Source: Qipengyuania sp. YIM B01966 (GTDB lineage: Bacteria; Pseudomonadota; Alphaproteobacteria; Sphingomonadales; Sphingomonadaceae). Taken from it: a stretch of 64,000 nt of DNA. The stretch is from contig NZ_JADMNM010000009.1 in the NCBI RefSeq assembly GCF_016461955.1, positions 1-64,000 of the forward strand. The letters are read 5' to 3'. The notes beneath the pieces were generated by a model that was given only the letters and a program-made list of their open reading frames with translations, was not told where the DNA came from and searched no databases. The position numbers were made by a program, and so were the translations under genes. This document shows, one piece after another, positions 55,943 through 64,000 of this stretch (positions within the stretch are counted from its first letter, which is position 1; every line of letters begins with the position of its first letter).

Positions 55943-57756
55943 GCGCGGAGCCGCGCCGGCATCAGCCCGCGCACCGCGTTGCCGAGCAGGAACCCGTCGG
56001 CAAGGTCGGCCAGCGTCAGCGGCTCTTCCATCGCGCGTCCCTCGCTGAGCAGCGCCTGGCGCATAACGCCGGGGAGCAGGCCCAGCGCTAGCGGGGGCGT
56101 CAGCAAGCGCCCGCCGCGTTCGACAAACAGAGTGGTGGTGCAGCCTTCGGTCAGCAGCCCGTCATCGCGAACAAACAGCGCCTCGTCCGCTCCCGCCCCG
56201 CGGGCGGCGGCCAGACCCGCATCGTAGATCCAGCGGTCAGTGGTCTTGTGGCGCAAACGGGGATCACCGGGATCCACCGGCAACGGCAGCACCGCGGAGG
56301 TCACCGGGTGCTCATTGGGCGGCGGCAGCGGAGCGGCCTCCAGCGCCAGCGCGCCGCTGCGCGCGGCCAGCAGCCGCAGCCGCGCCGGCGCTTCGAGATC
56401 GAAGCACAGCGCCTGTATCCGGTTGCGCGCCGCGTGGTGGTCGAATGCATAGCCGAGTGCCGCCGCGCTGGCTTTCATCCTGCCCAGATGTAGGTCGAGC
56501 AGCGCGATCCCCTCGGCCGGATCGAACCGCATGGTTTCGATCAGGTCGGCGCCGCTGGCTGCGCGGGCAAATCCGCCTTTGACGAGCACCTCGCGCCATT
56601 CGGGCAGCGCTTCGCTATCGGCAACGATGGCCGAGCCGACGCCGAGCACCGCTGTGCCTTGCCCATTCTCGACCGGCGTCAGGCGCAGCGTGCGGATGGC
56701 GACATTGAACGCCGCCTCGCCATCCGCGCCGACCCGGCCAATCGCCCCGCAGTAGGGCCCTCGCACATCGCGCTCGACATCGGAGATGATTTCCATCGCG
56801 CGGATCTTTGGCGCGCCGGTGATCGAGCCGCAGGGGAACAGCGCGCGCACCAGATCGGCCGCGCTGTTCCCCGGTGCTAGCCGCGCCTCGATCGTGCTGA
56901 CCATCTGGTGGACTGTGGGATAGGTCTCGACCGCGAAGGGCGCGGTCACTGTCACCGATCCGGCTACCGCCACGCGCGACAGATCGTTGCGGAGCAGATC
57001 GACGATCATCAGGTTTTCGGCCCGGTCCTTGTCCGAGCGGGCAAGATCTTCCACCAGCGCGCGGTCGGCTGCGGGATCGGGCCCACGCGGGCGGGTGCCC
57101 TTCATCGGCTTGACCCGCGCCGTGCCCTCCTTGAGCGAGACGAACAATTCGGGCGACAGGCTGAGTAGCCAGTTACTGCCATCGAACACCACGCCGCCAT
57201 AGCCCGCCGCCGCCGCGCCGCGCAGCCTGGCATATAGCGCCAGCGGGTCGCCGCGATAGCTGCCGGCGAGCGGCAGGGTCAGATTGACCTGATAGATATC
57301 GCCCGCGCGGATGGCTTCCTGCACGGCAGCGAATGCCTCGGCATAGCCGCCCGGCGAAAGCTGCGGGTCGAGCGGGCCAAGCGTGGCGACCGCATCCGGC
57401 CCGGCCCCGCGTGCGGCCAGCCAATCGCTGACCGCCTCGGGTGGGATGGTTTCGCAGCGCTCAAACCGGCCCAGCCAGACCAGCGGCCCGCCAGCGCCCG
57501 CCGCCCCTTCGGCCAGTGGGGAGAGCCGGTCTTCCAGTGCCAGCCCCGCCTCGTAAGCGAGATAGCCCGCCAGCGTCCCGCCGCGCTCTGCCAGCGCTTT
57601 GTCCGCCGCCGCCAGCACCCCGGCGACCTCGGCCGGGCGGTAGGCAACGAAAAGCTCGGCGGGCGCGCTGTAATAATGCGCCGGCGCCGCACCCTCCGCC
57701 CGCGCATCGTCGAGCAGCACGAAGGGCGCGAGGGAAGGAGATGCCGGCTCAGCCAT
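55939..57756 (-). CDS. Fused aminodeoxychorismate synthase component I / aminodeoxychorismate lyase
   Basis: Two folate-pathway enzymes in one chain of 605 residues. The N-terminal PabB part has the chorismate-binding motifs LFVSLKEGTARVKPMKGTRP, DRAENLMIVDLLRNDLSRVA, GSITGAPKIRAMEIISDVER and GAIGRVGADGEAAFNVAIRT. The C-terminal PabC part is a PLP class IV enzyme, with the Lys region HKTTDRWIYDAGL, ALFVRDDGLLTEGCTTTLFV and LLPGVMRQALL. The AAGGG upstream spacing favours ATG 57756 over 57762. Downstream rluA overlaps by 4 bp. It supplies p-aminobenzoate. Confidence 0.92.
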   Translation of the reverse strand: MAEPASPSLAPFVLLDDARAEGAAPAHYYSAPAELFVAYRPAEVAGVLAAADKALAERGGTLAGYLAYEAGLALEDRLSPLAEGAAGAGGPLVWLGRFERCETIPPEAVSDWLAARGAGPDAVATLGPLDPQLSPGGYAEAFAAVQEAIRAGDIYQVNLTLPLAGSYRGDPLALYARLRGAAAAGYGGVVFDGSNWLLSLSPELFVSLKEGTARVKPMKGTRPRGPDPAADRALVEDLARSDKDRAENLMIVDLLRNDLSRVAVAGSVTVTAPFAVETYPTVHQMVSTIEARLAPGNSAADLVRALFPCGSITGAPKIRAMEIISDVERDVRGPYCGAIGRVGADGEAAFNVAIRTLRLTPVENGQGTAVLGVGSAIVADSEALPEWREVLVKGGFARAASGADLIETMRFDPAEGIALLDLHLGRMKASAAALGYAFDHHAARNRIQALCFDLEAPARLRLLAARSGALALEAAPLPPPNEHPVTSAVLPLPVDPGDPRLRHKTTDRWIYDAGLAAARGAGADEALFVRDDGLLTEGCTTTLFVERGGRLLTPPLALGLLPGVMRQALLSEGRAMEEPLTLADLADGFLLGNAVRGLMPARLRA

Positions 57757-57859
57757 CGTCATCGCCCTTAACCGCTTCGCCGCCCAAGTCGAGGCACCTT
57801 GACCGGGCAGGGCCCGCCGCGCACAGGCGGTGCCTTCAAGCGATAGGAGCTGTGCGCGG

Positions 57860-59434
57860 ATGACCGAGATTTTCTTGGGCCTGGCAGAGAATGGCGAGCG
57901 GCAGGTGCTCAACCTGTCGCGGGCGAACCGTCACGGCCTGATCGCGGGCGCCACCGGCACCGGCAAGACCGTCACGCTGCAAGGCCTGGCGGAAGATTTC
58001 TCCGCCGCCGGCGTGCCGGTGTTCGTGGCCGATGTGAAGGGCGATCTTGCCGGCATCGCTATGGCCGGCTCGCCCCAGTTCAAGCACGCCGCCACGCTCG
58101 AACAGCGCGCGCGCGAACTCGGCATCACCGATTATGCCTATGCCGACAATCCGGTGATCTTCTGGGATCTGTATGGCGAACTCGGCCATCCGATCCGCAC
58201 CACGATCAGCGAGATGGGGCCGCTGCTGCTGGCCCGCCTGCTCGGCCTCAATGAGACGCAGGAAGGCGTGCTGCAGATCGTCTTCCGCCTGGCGGACGAA
58301 CAGGGCCTGCTGCTGCTCGATCTGGGCGATCTGCAGGCCATGCTGGCCTATGCGGGCGAGAATGCGGCCGATCTCACCACCCGCTACGGCAATGTCAGCA
58401 AGCAGAGCATCGGGGCGATCCAGCGACAGTTGCTGAGCTTCGAGGCCCAGGGCGCCGACGCGTTCTTCGGCGAACCGGCGCTCGAGATTGCCGATTTCAT
58501 CCGCACGGACGAGCAGGGGCGCGGTTTCGTCAATGTGCTCGCCGCTGACCGGCTGATGCGCAGCCCCAAACTCTACGCCACCTTCCTGCTGTGGCTGCTG
58601 GCCGAATTGTTCGAAAGCCTGCCCGAAGTCGGCGACCCGGAAAAGCCGGTGCTGGTGTTCTTCTTCGATGAGGCGCATCTTCTTTTCGATGATGCGCCCA
58701 AGGCGCTGCTGGAAAAGATCGAGCAGGTCACGCGGCTGATCCGCTCCAAAGGGGTCGGGGTCTATTTCGTCACCCAGACCCCGATCGACATTCCCGAAGC
58801 GGTTGCCGGCCAGCTCGGCAACCGCGTGCAGCACGCTCTGCGGGCCTTCACCCCGCGCGACAAGAAGGCGATCAAGGCCGCGGCCGACACCTTCCGCATC
58901 AACCCAGAGCTCGATGTCGAGCGGGCGATTACCGAATTGCGCGTCGGCGAGGCGCTGGTCTCGACCCTGATGGAGGACGGCGCGCCGTCGATTGTTCAGC
59001 GCACGCTGATCAAGCCGCCCCGTTCGCGGCTGGGCCCGGTCACCGACAAGGAACGGGCGATCATTCGCTCGATCAGCCCGGTCGATGGCAAATACGACCA
59101 GGCGGTCGATCGCGAAAGCGCCGAGGAGGTACTGGCGGCTAAGGCCGCGGATGCGGCGGCCACGGCCGAGGAAGTCGAGGCGAGCAGCCGCGAGGACGTC
59201 GGCCGGCGCGAACGGCGGCACACCTCGCTTTGGGGCAAGGCGGGCAAAGCGGCTGCGGGGGCGGCCGCGAGTTCTGCGGCAACGCTGGTCGCCGCCAGGA
59301 TGACCGGCCGGCGCAGCCGCTCAAGCCCCACGGCCAGCGCCGCCAGCGCCGCGGCCGGCACCATCGCCACCGGGCTCGGCGGCGCAATCGCCGGCCGGTT
59401 CGTCCGCAATCTGATCGGCAGCCTGATGCGCTGA
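57860..59434 (+). CDS. HerA-like helicase/ATPase (DUF853 family)
   Basis: 524-residue FtsK/HerA-superfamily ATPase. Walker A is GATGTGKT at residues 30-37; Walker B is [20 protein letters not shown]; the arginine/sensor region is [40 protein letters not shown]. Past residue 420 come charged helices and then a Gly/Ala-rich, weakly hydrophobic C-terminus ([20 protein letters not shown]) that may attach it to the membrane. Members are usually annotated as helicases; their in vivo function is unclear. The ATG at 57860 is the likely start, 104 bp from divergent pabBC. Confidence 0.88.
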   Translation: MTEIFLGLAENGERQVLNLSRANRHGLIAGATGTGKTVTLQGLAEDFSAAGVPVFVADVKGDLAGIAMAGSPQFKHAATLEQRARELGITDYAYADNPVIFWDLYGELGHPIRTTISEMGPLLLARLLGLNETQEGVLQIVFRLADEQGLLLLDLGDLQAMLAYAGENAADLTTRYGNVSKQSIGAIQRQLLSFEAQGADAFFGEPALEIADFIRTDEQGRGFVNVLAADRLMRSPKLYATFLLWLLAELFESLPEVGDPEKPVLVFFFDEAHLLFDDAPKALLEKIEQVTRLIRSKGVGVYFVTQTPIDIPEAVAGQLGNRVQHALRAFTPRDKKAIKAAADTFRINPELDVERAITELRVGEALVSTLMEDGAPSIVQRTLIKPPRSRLGPVTDKERAIIRSISPVDGKYDQAVDRESAEEVLAAKAADAAATAEEVEASSREDVGRRERRHTSLWGKAGKAAAGAAASSAATLVAARMTGRRSRSSPTASAASAAAGTIATGLGGAIAGRFVRNLIGSLMR

Positions 59435-59461
59435 GGCACCAGGCTGCTGTCACCTGCGAAT

Positions 59462-60016
59462 TTATTGAACCGGCGTTGACCCGGCGCGGTCCTGCTGGCG
59501 CTGCGCGCGCCATTCTGCGCGGCGCGCCTCGCGCATCGCCTCGTGTTCGGCGGTTGTGATCGTGCCATCGCGGTTGGCATCCGCCCGGTCAAACCGTTCG
59601 AGCGCGCGGGCGACGAAGGTGGCCCGATCCACCGGCACTGGCTGCCCGGCGCGCGCGCCATGATGGCCCCGATCGCCGCGCTGGCCCATCCGGTGGTTGC
59701 CGCGACGATCCGCGCGGTCCCCCTGCAGGGCAGCGAATTCCTCGCGGCTCAGCGCGCCGTCGCGGTTGGTGTCGAGCTGGTCGAACCGCGCGGCATGGCG
59801 CGCCGTACGATCGGCGGCGTCAACCTTTCCATCCTGATTTGCATCCATGCGTGCAAAATGCTGCTCGGCACGTGCCTGTGCCTGTTGCCGGGTCATGTCC
59901 GCCATCGGCGCGCGCATTGCACCGCGCGGTGCTTGCTGGGCGGTCTGGGCGAGCACTGCGGTAATCGGCAGGGCCAGCGCCAGCGCGCCGAGGGCCATCG
60001 TCATCCTACGCATCAT
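59462..60016 (-). CDS. Exported EF-hand protein, His/Arg-rich
   Basis: 184 residues with a signal peptide (TMALGALALALPITAVLA). Three canonical 12-residue calcium-binding loops are visible: DANQDGKVDAAD, DTNRDGALSREE and DANRDGTITTAE. Between loops 2 and 3 is a Gly/Arg/His-rich linker (GDRADRRGNHRMGQRGDRGH). It is a periplasmic or secreted calcium-binding protein, probably acting as a calcium sensor or buffer. It ends 28 bp from the convergent HerA-like gene. Confidence 0.85.
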   Translation of the reverse strand: MMRRMTMALGALALALPITAVLAQTAQQAPRGAMRAPMADMTRQQAQARAEQHFARMDANQDGKVDAADRTARHAARFDQLDTNRDGALSREEFAALQGDRADRRGNHRMGQRGDRGHHGARAGQPVPVDRATFVARALERFDRADANRDGTITTAEHEAMREARRAEWRAQRQQDRAGSTPVQ

Positions 60017-60171
60017 CTGTCTCCATGCTTCACGGCGCGATTATGCCGCGGGCGGCTGATCGGGCGATGAACGCCCGCGGCGGCCGTGCAGATCAGCCGC
60101 GACAACCCCCTTAGGCCGGATGTCACCAACCCCGTTCGTCCGCGGTTCCGCCGTCATCGGCGATCAGGGTC

Positions 60172-60609
60172 TCACCTTGTCGGTCCGCCACGGCGTTCGC
60201 GGTGTTGCGTGCCGATACCTGCGGTGATGAACAGCGCCGTCGCTTCGGCGCAGCCGGGCGCGAGATCGACGGTGTGCCAGGTCCCCGCCGGATTGATGGC
60301 ATAGTCGCCCGGGAACAGGGTAAGCGAACACGTCTTCCCGCCGGTGTCCTGGATCAGCACCAGACCGCCCGCGGTGCACACCACCAGCTCGTCGCCCGAT
60401 GGATGCATTTCCCAGCTGTCCCACGGTGCCGAGAAACTGTGGAGACTGACCAGCCGGCCATCGGGCCCATCGCCGGTAGTGCGTGCCTCGTAATCGGCAT
60501 AAAACGCCATGCCGGTAAACTCGCCCTGCGCACACGCGCTGCCGCCACGCCCGAGATGCACCGGAAAGCGGGCCAGCGACAGCCCGTCGCGATGATCCGG
60601 CGCGTTCAT
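60172..60609 (-). CDS. Cupin domain protein
   Basis: 145-residue small beta-barrel protein. The cupin pattern is visible: SWEMHPSGDELVVCTAGGLV (motif 1, with H and E metal ligands) and PGDYAINPAGTWHTVDLAPG (motif 2 with a histidine). Such proteins bind a metal and act as dioxygenases, isomerases or binding proteins; the substrate is unknown. It overlaps the upstream VOC gene by 4 bp (ATGA), so they are co-expressed. Confidence 0.8.
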   Translation of the reverse strand: MNAPDHRDGLSLARFPVHLGRGGSACAQGEFTGMAFYADYEARTTGDGPDGRLVSLHSFSAPWDSWEMHPSGDELVVCTAGGLVLIQDTGGKTCSLTLFPGDYAINPAGTWHTVDLAPGCAEATALFITAGIGTQHRERRGGPTR

Positions 60610-60977
60610 CCCATCACGAAAGCGTTGAGCTTGTTACCGTCAGGATCGCGGAAATAGCCGGCATAGAACCCGCTATCACCGCGCGGGCCGGGTTTGCCTT
60701 CGCAGGTGCCGCCATGGGCGAGCGCGACGTCGTACAGCCGATCGACCTGCGCGCGGTCCTTCGCCTCCAGCGCGACCATCACGCCATTGCCGACACTGGC
60801 GGGCTGGCCATTATAAGGCTTGGTAAGGCCGATGCCCGCAGGCCCGTTCGGCACGCCCCAGGCGATGAAGCCGTCATATTCCATCATCCGCGGCGTCCCC
60901 ATTTCCGCCGCCAGCGCATCGTAAAAGCGCGCTCCGCGTGCCAGATCGTTGGTCCCCAGCGTGACATAACCGATCAT
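60606..60977 (-). CDS. VOC family (glyoxalase/bleomycin-resistance fold) protein
   Basis: 123-residue vicinal-oxygen-chelate protein: GYVTLGTNDLARGARFYDAL at the start, GNGVMVALEAKDRAQVDRLY and the C-terminal FYAGYFRDPDGNKLNAFVMG, the last a conserved metal-site segment. The molecular role may be lyase, dioxygenase or detoxification; not determinable. It is the first gene of a pair with the cupin protein and follows pepP by 55 bp on the same strand. Confidence 0.85.
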   Translation of the reverse strand: MIGYVTLGTNDLARGARFYDALAAEMGTPRMMEYDGFIAWGVPNGPAGIGLTKPYNGQPASVGNGVMVALEAKDRAQVDRLYDVALAHGGTCEGKPGPRGDSGFYAGYFRDPDGNKLNAFVMG

Positions 60978-61031
60978 CGCGAATCTCCTCCTCGCACTGC
61001 GCCCACAGTGAAGAACATTAGCAGAACATCG

Positions 61032-62843
61032 TTACGATGTCAATGGTGCACAGGCCTCTTCCAGCCACGCCAGCACCGCCCCGTCGAGCTGGGGCGCGAG
61101 GAGCGCGCGCACCTGGGCGTGATAGGCGTTCCACCATTGGGCCTCCTCACGGGTCAGCAGCGCGTGGTCGAGCAGCGTGCGGTCGATCGGGGCGAATGTC
61201 AGCGTTTCGAAGCCGAGCCAGTCGCCTTCCGCACCCGCAATCTCGGCCGGCACCGTCAGGATCAGGTTTTCGGTGCGGATGCCGAACGCGCCCGGCTTGT
61301 AATAGCCCGGTTCGTTCGACAGGATCATGCCGGCAAACAGTTCCTGATCGGTCCCCGCCTGCCCGCCCGCCGATTTGGCGATCCGCTGCGGCCCTTCATG
61401 CACCGACAGGAAGCTACCGACTCCGTGGCCGGTGCCATGCGCGTAATCGACCCCGGCATCCCAGAGGAATTGGCGTGCCAGCGTGTCGAGCTGGCTGCCC
61501 GCTGTCCCTTGCGGAAAGCGCGCGCGGGCAAGCGCGATATGGCCCTTTAGCACGCGTGTGAAGCGGTCCTTCTGTTCGGCCGAGGGTTCGCCCGGCCCGA
61601 TCCAGACGGTGCGGGTGATATCGGTTGTTCCGTCGCGATATTGCCCGCCCGAATCGCACAGGTAGACGCTGCCCGGTTCGATCGGCAGGTTGCTGTCCTC
61701 GTCCACCCGGTAATGCGGCAGCGCGGCGTGCGGACCGGCGGCGGAAATCGTGTCGAAGCTGTTATCGACGAGGCAACCGGTCTCATCGCGAAAGCGCGCC
61801 AGCGCGGCCACCGCCGACAGCTCGGTTTCGCCGCCCTTGGGCGCTTCGACGGCCAGCCAGTGGAGGAATTTGACGATCGCCGCCCCGTCGCGCGCCTGCG
61901 CGGCGCGGTGGCCGGCCTGCTCGACCGGGTTCTTGATCGCGCGCGGCAGAATGGTCGGGTCGCGCACCGCGACCGCCTCGGCTCCCGCATCGCGCAGCGC
62001 CTTGAAGATGCCGGCAACGCCGAAGGAGGGATCCACCGCAACCTGCTTGCCGCCCAGCCCCGCCAGCGCGCCTTCAAAATCGCCCCGCGCGCGCACCGTC
62101 ACCGCATTGCCGAGATGGCGGGTGAGTTCGGGCGTCACCTTTTCGGGCGCGATGAACAGTTCGGCGGTGCCGTCGGCATGGGCGATGACATAGGACAGCG
62201 CCACCGGCGTGCGATCGACATCGCTGCCGCGGATGTTCAGCAGCCAGGCGATGGAATCGAGCGCGCTGATGATCGCCGCATCGTGCCCTTCATCCTTGAG
62301 CCATTCCCCCACCGCCGCGCGCTTGTCGGCGCTGGATCGGCCCGACTGCTCGTCGGCATGGACCAGCGCCGGTGCGAGCGAGGGCGCCGGTCGGTCGTCC
62401 CACACCGCGTCAATCGGATTGCGCTCTACCGGAACCAGCGCGATGCCTTTCTTCGTCAGCGCCTTGTCGGTCTGTTCCACCCAGCCCTGCGTATGCAGCC
62501 AGGGATCGTAGCCGATCCGTGCGCCCTCGCCCGCCTGGGCGCCAATCCAAGCGGCAGGCGGCGAGGCGGGCACCTGGTGATATTCGTAAAGCTGCCCGTC
62601 CACCTGCTCGCGGACCTGTTGGGTATAGCGCCCGTCGACGAACATCGCCGCCTTGTTCGCCAGCACCACCGCCGACCCGGCCGATCCGCCAAAGCCCGTC
62701 AGCCAGCCGAGCCGCTGGGCATAGGCGCCGACATATTCGCTCATATGCTCGTCCGAGATCGGCACCACGAAGCCGTCCAGCTGCTGGCGTTTCAGCTCCT
62801 CGCGCAAGCGGGCAAGGCGGGCTTCGTGGGTTTGCATCAGCAT
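61032..62843 (-). CDS. Aminopeptidase P family (M24B) metallopeptidase
   Basis: 603-residue Xaa-Pro aminopeptidase-like enzyme cleaving residues before proline. Two N-terminal creatinase-type domains (EYVGAYAQRLGWLTGFGGSA, MFVDGRYTQQVREQVD) precede the pita-bread catalytic domain. Dinuclear metal ligands are in YLCDSGGQYRDGTTDITRTV (two Asp), AHGTGHGVGSFLSVHEGP (His), LSNEPGYYK (Glu) and GIRTENLILTV (Glu). Length fits the long eukaryotic-type APP form. AAAGGA lies about 9 bp before the ATG at 62843; ATG 62837 is an alternative. It is divergent from the S9 peptidase gene. Confidence 0.92.
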   Translation of the reverse strand: MLMQTHEARLARLREELKRQQLDGFVVPISDEHMSEYVGAYAQRLGWLTGFGGSAGSAVVLANKAAMFVDGRYTQQVREQVDGQLYEYHQVPASPPAAWIGAQAGEGARIGYDPWLHTQGWVEQTDKALTKKGIALVPVERNPIDAVWDDRPAPSLAPALVHADEQSGRSSADKRAAVGEWLKDEGHDAAIISALDSIAWLLNIRGSDVDRTPVALSYVIAHADGTAELFIAPEKVTPELTRHLGNAVTVRARGDFEGALAGLGGKQVAVDPSFGVAGIFKALRDAGAEAVAVRDPTILPRAIKNPVEQAGHRAAQARDGAAIVKFLHWLAVEAPKGGETELSAVAALARFRDETGCLVDNSFDTISAAGPHAALPHYRVDEDSNLPIEPGSVYLCDSGGQYRDGTTDITRTVWIGPGEPSAEQKDRFTRVLKGHIALARARFPQGTAGSQLDTLARQFLWDAGVDYAHGTGHGVGSFLSVHEGPQRIAKSAGGQAGTDQELFAGMILSNEPGYYKPGAFGIRTENLILTVPAEIAGAEGDWLGFETLTFAPIDRTLLDHALLTREEAQWWNAYHAQVRALLAPQLDGAVLAWLEEACAPLTS

Positions 62844-62880
62844 TGTTGCGGTCCTTTCGCCGGCACCATAGGGCCGCGGC

Positions 62881-64000
62881 ATGACCGATACCACCAAGCA
62901 ATCCGCCGCCAAGCCACCCGTGGCCGCGAAAAAGCCGTCGACCGCCAGCCATCACGGGCAGATCGTCACCGACGATTACGCCTGGCTGCGCGATCCCGCC
63001 TATCCCGAAGTGAGCGATCCCGAGGTTCTCGCCTATCTCGAGGCGGAAAACGCCTGGTTCCGCCACCAGATGGCGCCGCAGCAGGCGCTGGTCGACACGC
63101 TGTTTGCCGAGATGCGCGCCCGGATCAAGGAAGCCGACCGCTCGGTGCCGCAGAAGGATGGCGACTGGCTCTACTGGATCGAGTTCGAGGAGGGCGCCGA
63201 ATATAAGAAATGGTGGCGCCGACCGGTGAGAGCGCCCGAAGATGGTCGCGCCGACCAGCTGATCCTCGACGAGGTGGCGCTGGCCGCGGGGCATGAGTAT
63301 TTCAGCCTGGGCGCTGTGTCGGTCAGTCGCAGCGGCCAGCTGCTGGCCTATTCGGTCGATGATAATGGTTCCGAACGGTTCACCGCGCGGATCAAGGATC
63401 TGGCCACCGGCGCGCTGCTGGCGGACGAAATTCCCGGCACGCTGGGGGCGCTGGTGTGGGCAGCGGATGATCGCGCGCTGGTCTATGCGCTGGCGAACGA
63501 GAACTGGCGCACCGACAATGCCCGGCTCCATTGGCTGGGCCAGCCGGCGAGCGAGGATGTCGAACTCTATCACGAAGATGATGAGGGTTTTCGCGTCGGC
63601 GTTGCCCTGTCGGCCAATGAAGAATGGGTCATCCTTGGCACATCGGACCATGAAACCAGCGAAGTCCGCCTGATCCCCGCCAACGATCCGCTGGCCGAAC
63701 CCGTTCTCGTTCGCCCGCGTCAGCCGGGGGTCGAATATGATGTCGATCTGCGCGGGGAAACCTTGTTCGTCCATACGAACGACACGCACGAGAATTTCCG
63801 CCTCGCCACCGCGCCACTGGCCGCACCGGGCGAATGGGCCACGCTGATCGACGGCTCGGATGCGTTCTACCTCACCGGGTTCGAGCTGTTCCGCGATTTC
63901 TACGTGGTCGAGGGGCGGATCGGCGGGCTCGACCGGCTGGAGGTGCGCTATTACGACGATCCGGCCCGGATCGAGCCGATTGTCTTTCCGGAACGCACCT
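62881..64000 (+). CDS. ptrB: Oligopeptidase B (prolyl oligopeptidase family, S9A), N-terminal part
   Basis: The open frame starts at the ATG at 62881 and is still open at the window end (373 residues seen). Characteristic N-terminal sequence: HGQIVTDDYAWLRDPAYPEV, LAYLEAENAWFRHQMAPQQA, LFAEMRARIKEADRSVPQ, WLYWIEFEEGAEYKKWWRRP, then beta-propeller blades (SLGAVSVSRSGQLLAYSVDD, EDDEGFRVGVALSANEEWVI). These match PtrB of proteobacteria. The serine-containing catalytic domain lies outside the window. It faces the M24 peptidase gene across 37 bp. Confidence 0.88.
   Translation, partial: MTDTTKQSAAKPPVAAKKPSTASHHGQIVTDDYAWLRDPAYPEVSDPEVLAYLEAENAWFRHQMAPQQALVDTLFAEMRARIKEADRSVPQKDGDWLYWIEFEEGAEYKKWWRRPVRAPEDGRADQLILDEVALAAGHEYFSLGAVSVSRSGQLLAYSVDDNGSERFTARIKDLATGALLADEIPGTLGALVWAADDRALVYALANENWRTDNARLHWLGQPASEDVELYHEDDEGFRVGVALSANEEWVILGTSDHETSEVRLIPANDPLAEPVLVRPRQPGVEYDVDLRGETLFVHTNDTHENFRLATAPLAAPGEWATLIDGSDAFYLTGFELFRDFYVVEGRIGGLDRLEVRYYDDPARIEPIVFPERT

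Overview
The window is high-GC DNA, densely packed with genes on both strands, and looks like chromosome of an alphaproteobacterium, most likely order Sphingomonadales (Erythrobacteraceae or Sphingomonadaceae). Pointers are a SciP/DUF1153 regulator with a CtrA-type half-site upstream, two promoters of the alphaproteobacterial general-stress sigma type (GGAAC-N17-CGTT), exosortase-A-associated genes, a pabB-pabC fusion, and many ATGA-type operon overlaps. I saw no rRNA, tRNA, CRISPR array, phage or plasmid genes. These assignments come from reading motifs, not from database searches.

Layout. 1-832 is the only clearly foreign patch: the start of an IS5-type transposase cut by the window edge, next to a frameshifted, lower-GC TylF-like methyltransferase remnant. 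833-3659 (minus) holds fabI, a YihY/BrkB membrane protein and a CbpA-like J-protein. 3782-6149 (plus) is pdxH, a cation diffusion transporter and a PhzF-like isomerase, all overlapping by 4 bp. Next come a serine hydrolase, a small exported protein, mnmA, sciP and a stress membrane protein. 10112-16041 is an RND efflux pair followed by a DUF445 protein. 16494-21396 is a polysaccharide polymerise/export module (Wzy-, Wza- and Wzc-like proteins plus an unknown). 21393-24069 has ung, an RNase D and lptC-lptA. 24077-30153 is glutamate synthase (gltB-gltD). 30351-34843 holds two exosortase-A-associated envelope genes, divergently arranged, with a large Ala/Pro-rich membrane protein and an unlisted 59-residue ORF.

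34929-40663 carries a MaoC-type dehydratase, a thiolase, a DUF4126 protein behind a strong promoter with an overlapping palindrome, a PHA depolymerase and an ABC exporter. 40784-44263 has an M13 metallopeptidase, uppP and a small lipoprotein. 44324-48451 (minus) has phenylalanine hydroxylase, a CoA-transferase/acyl-CoA dehydrogenase pair and two lipoproteins. 48589-51706 (plus) has recQ, a beta-helix protein and a DksA-like zinc-finger protein. 51703-57756 (minus) has ribA, xthA, a candidate structured RNA, lolA, rpmG, arfB, an RluA-type synthase and pabBC. The right end has a HerA-like ATPase, an EF-hand protein, a cupin, a VOC protein, an aminopeptidase P and the first part of an oligopeptidase B.

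Most of the content is housekeeping. The most useful new leads are the candidate small RNA between lolA and xthA, the paired general-stress promoters, the promoter/operator/mini-ORF arrangement ahead of the DUF4126 gene, the 59-residue ORF inside the exosortase-associated pair, and the extra membrane segments in the RND pump.
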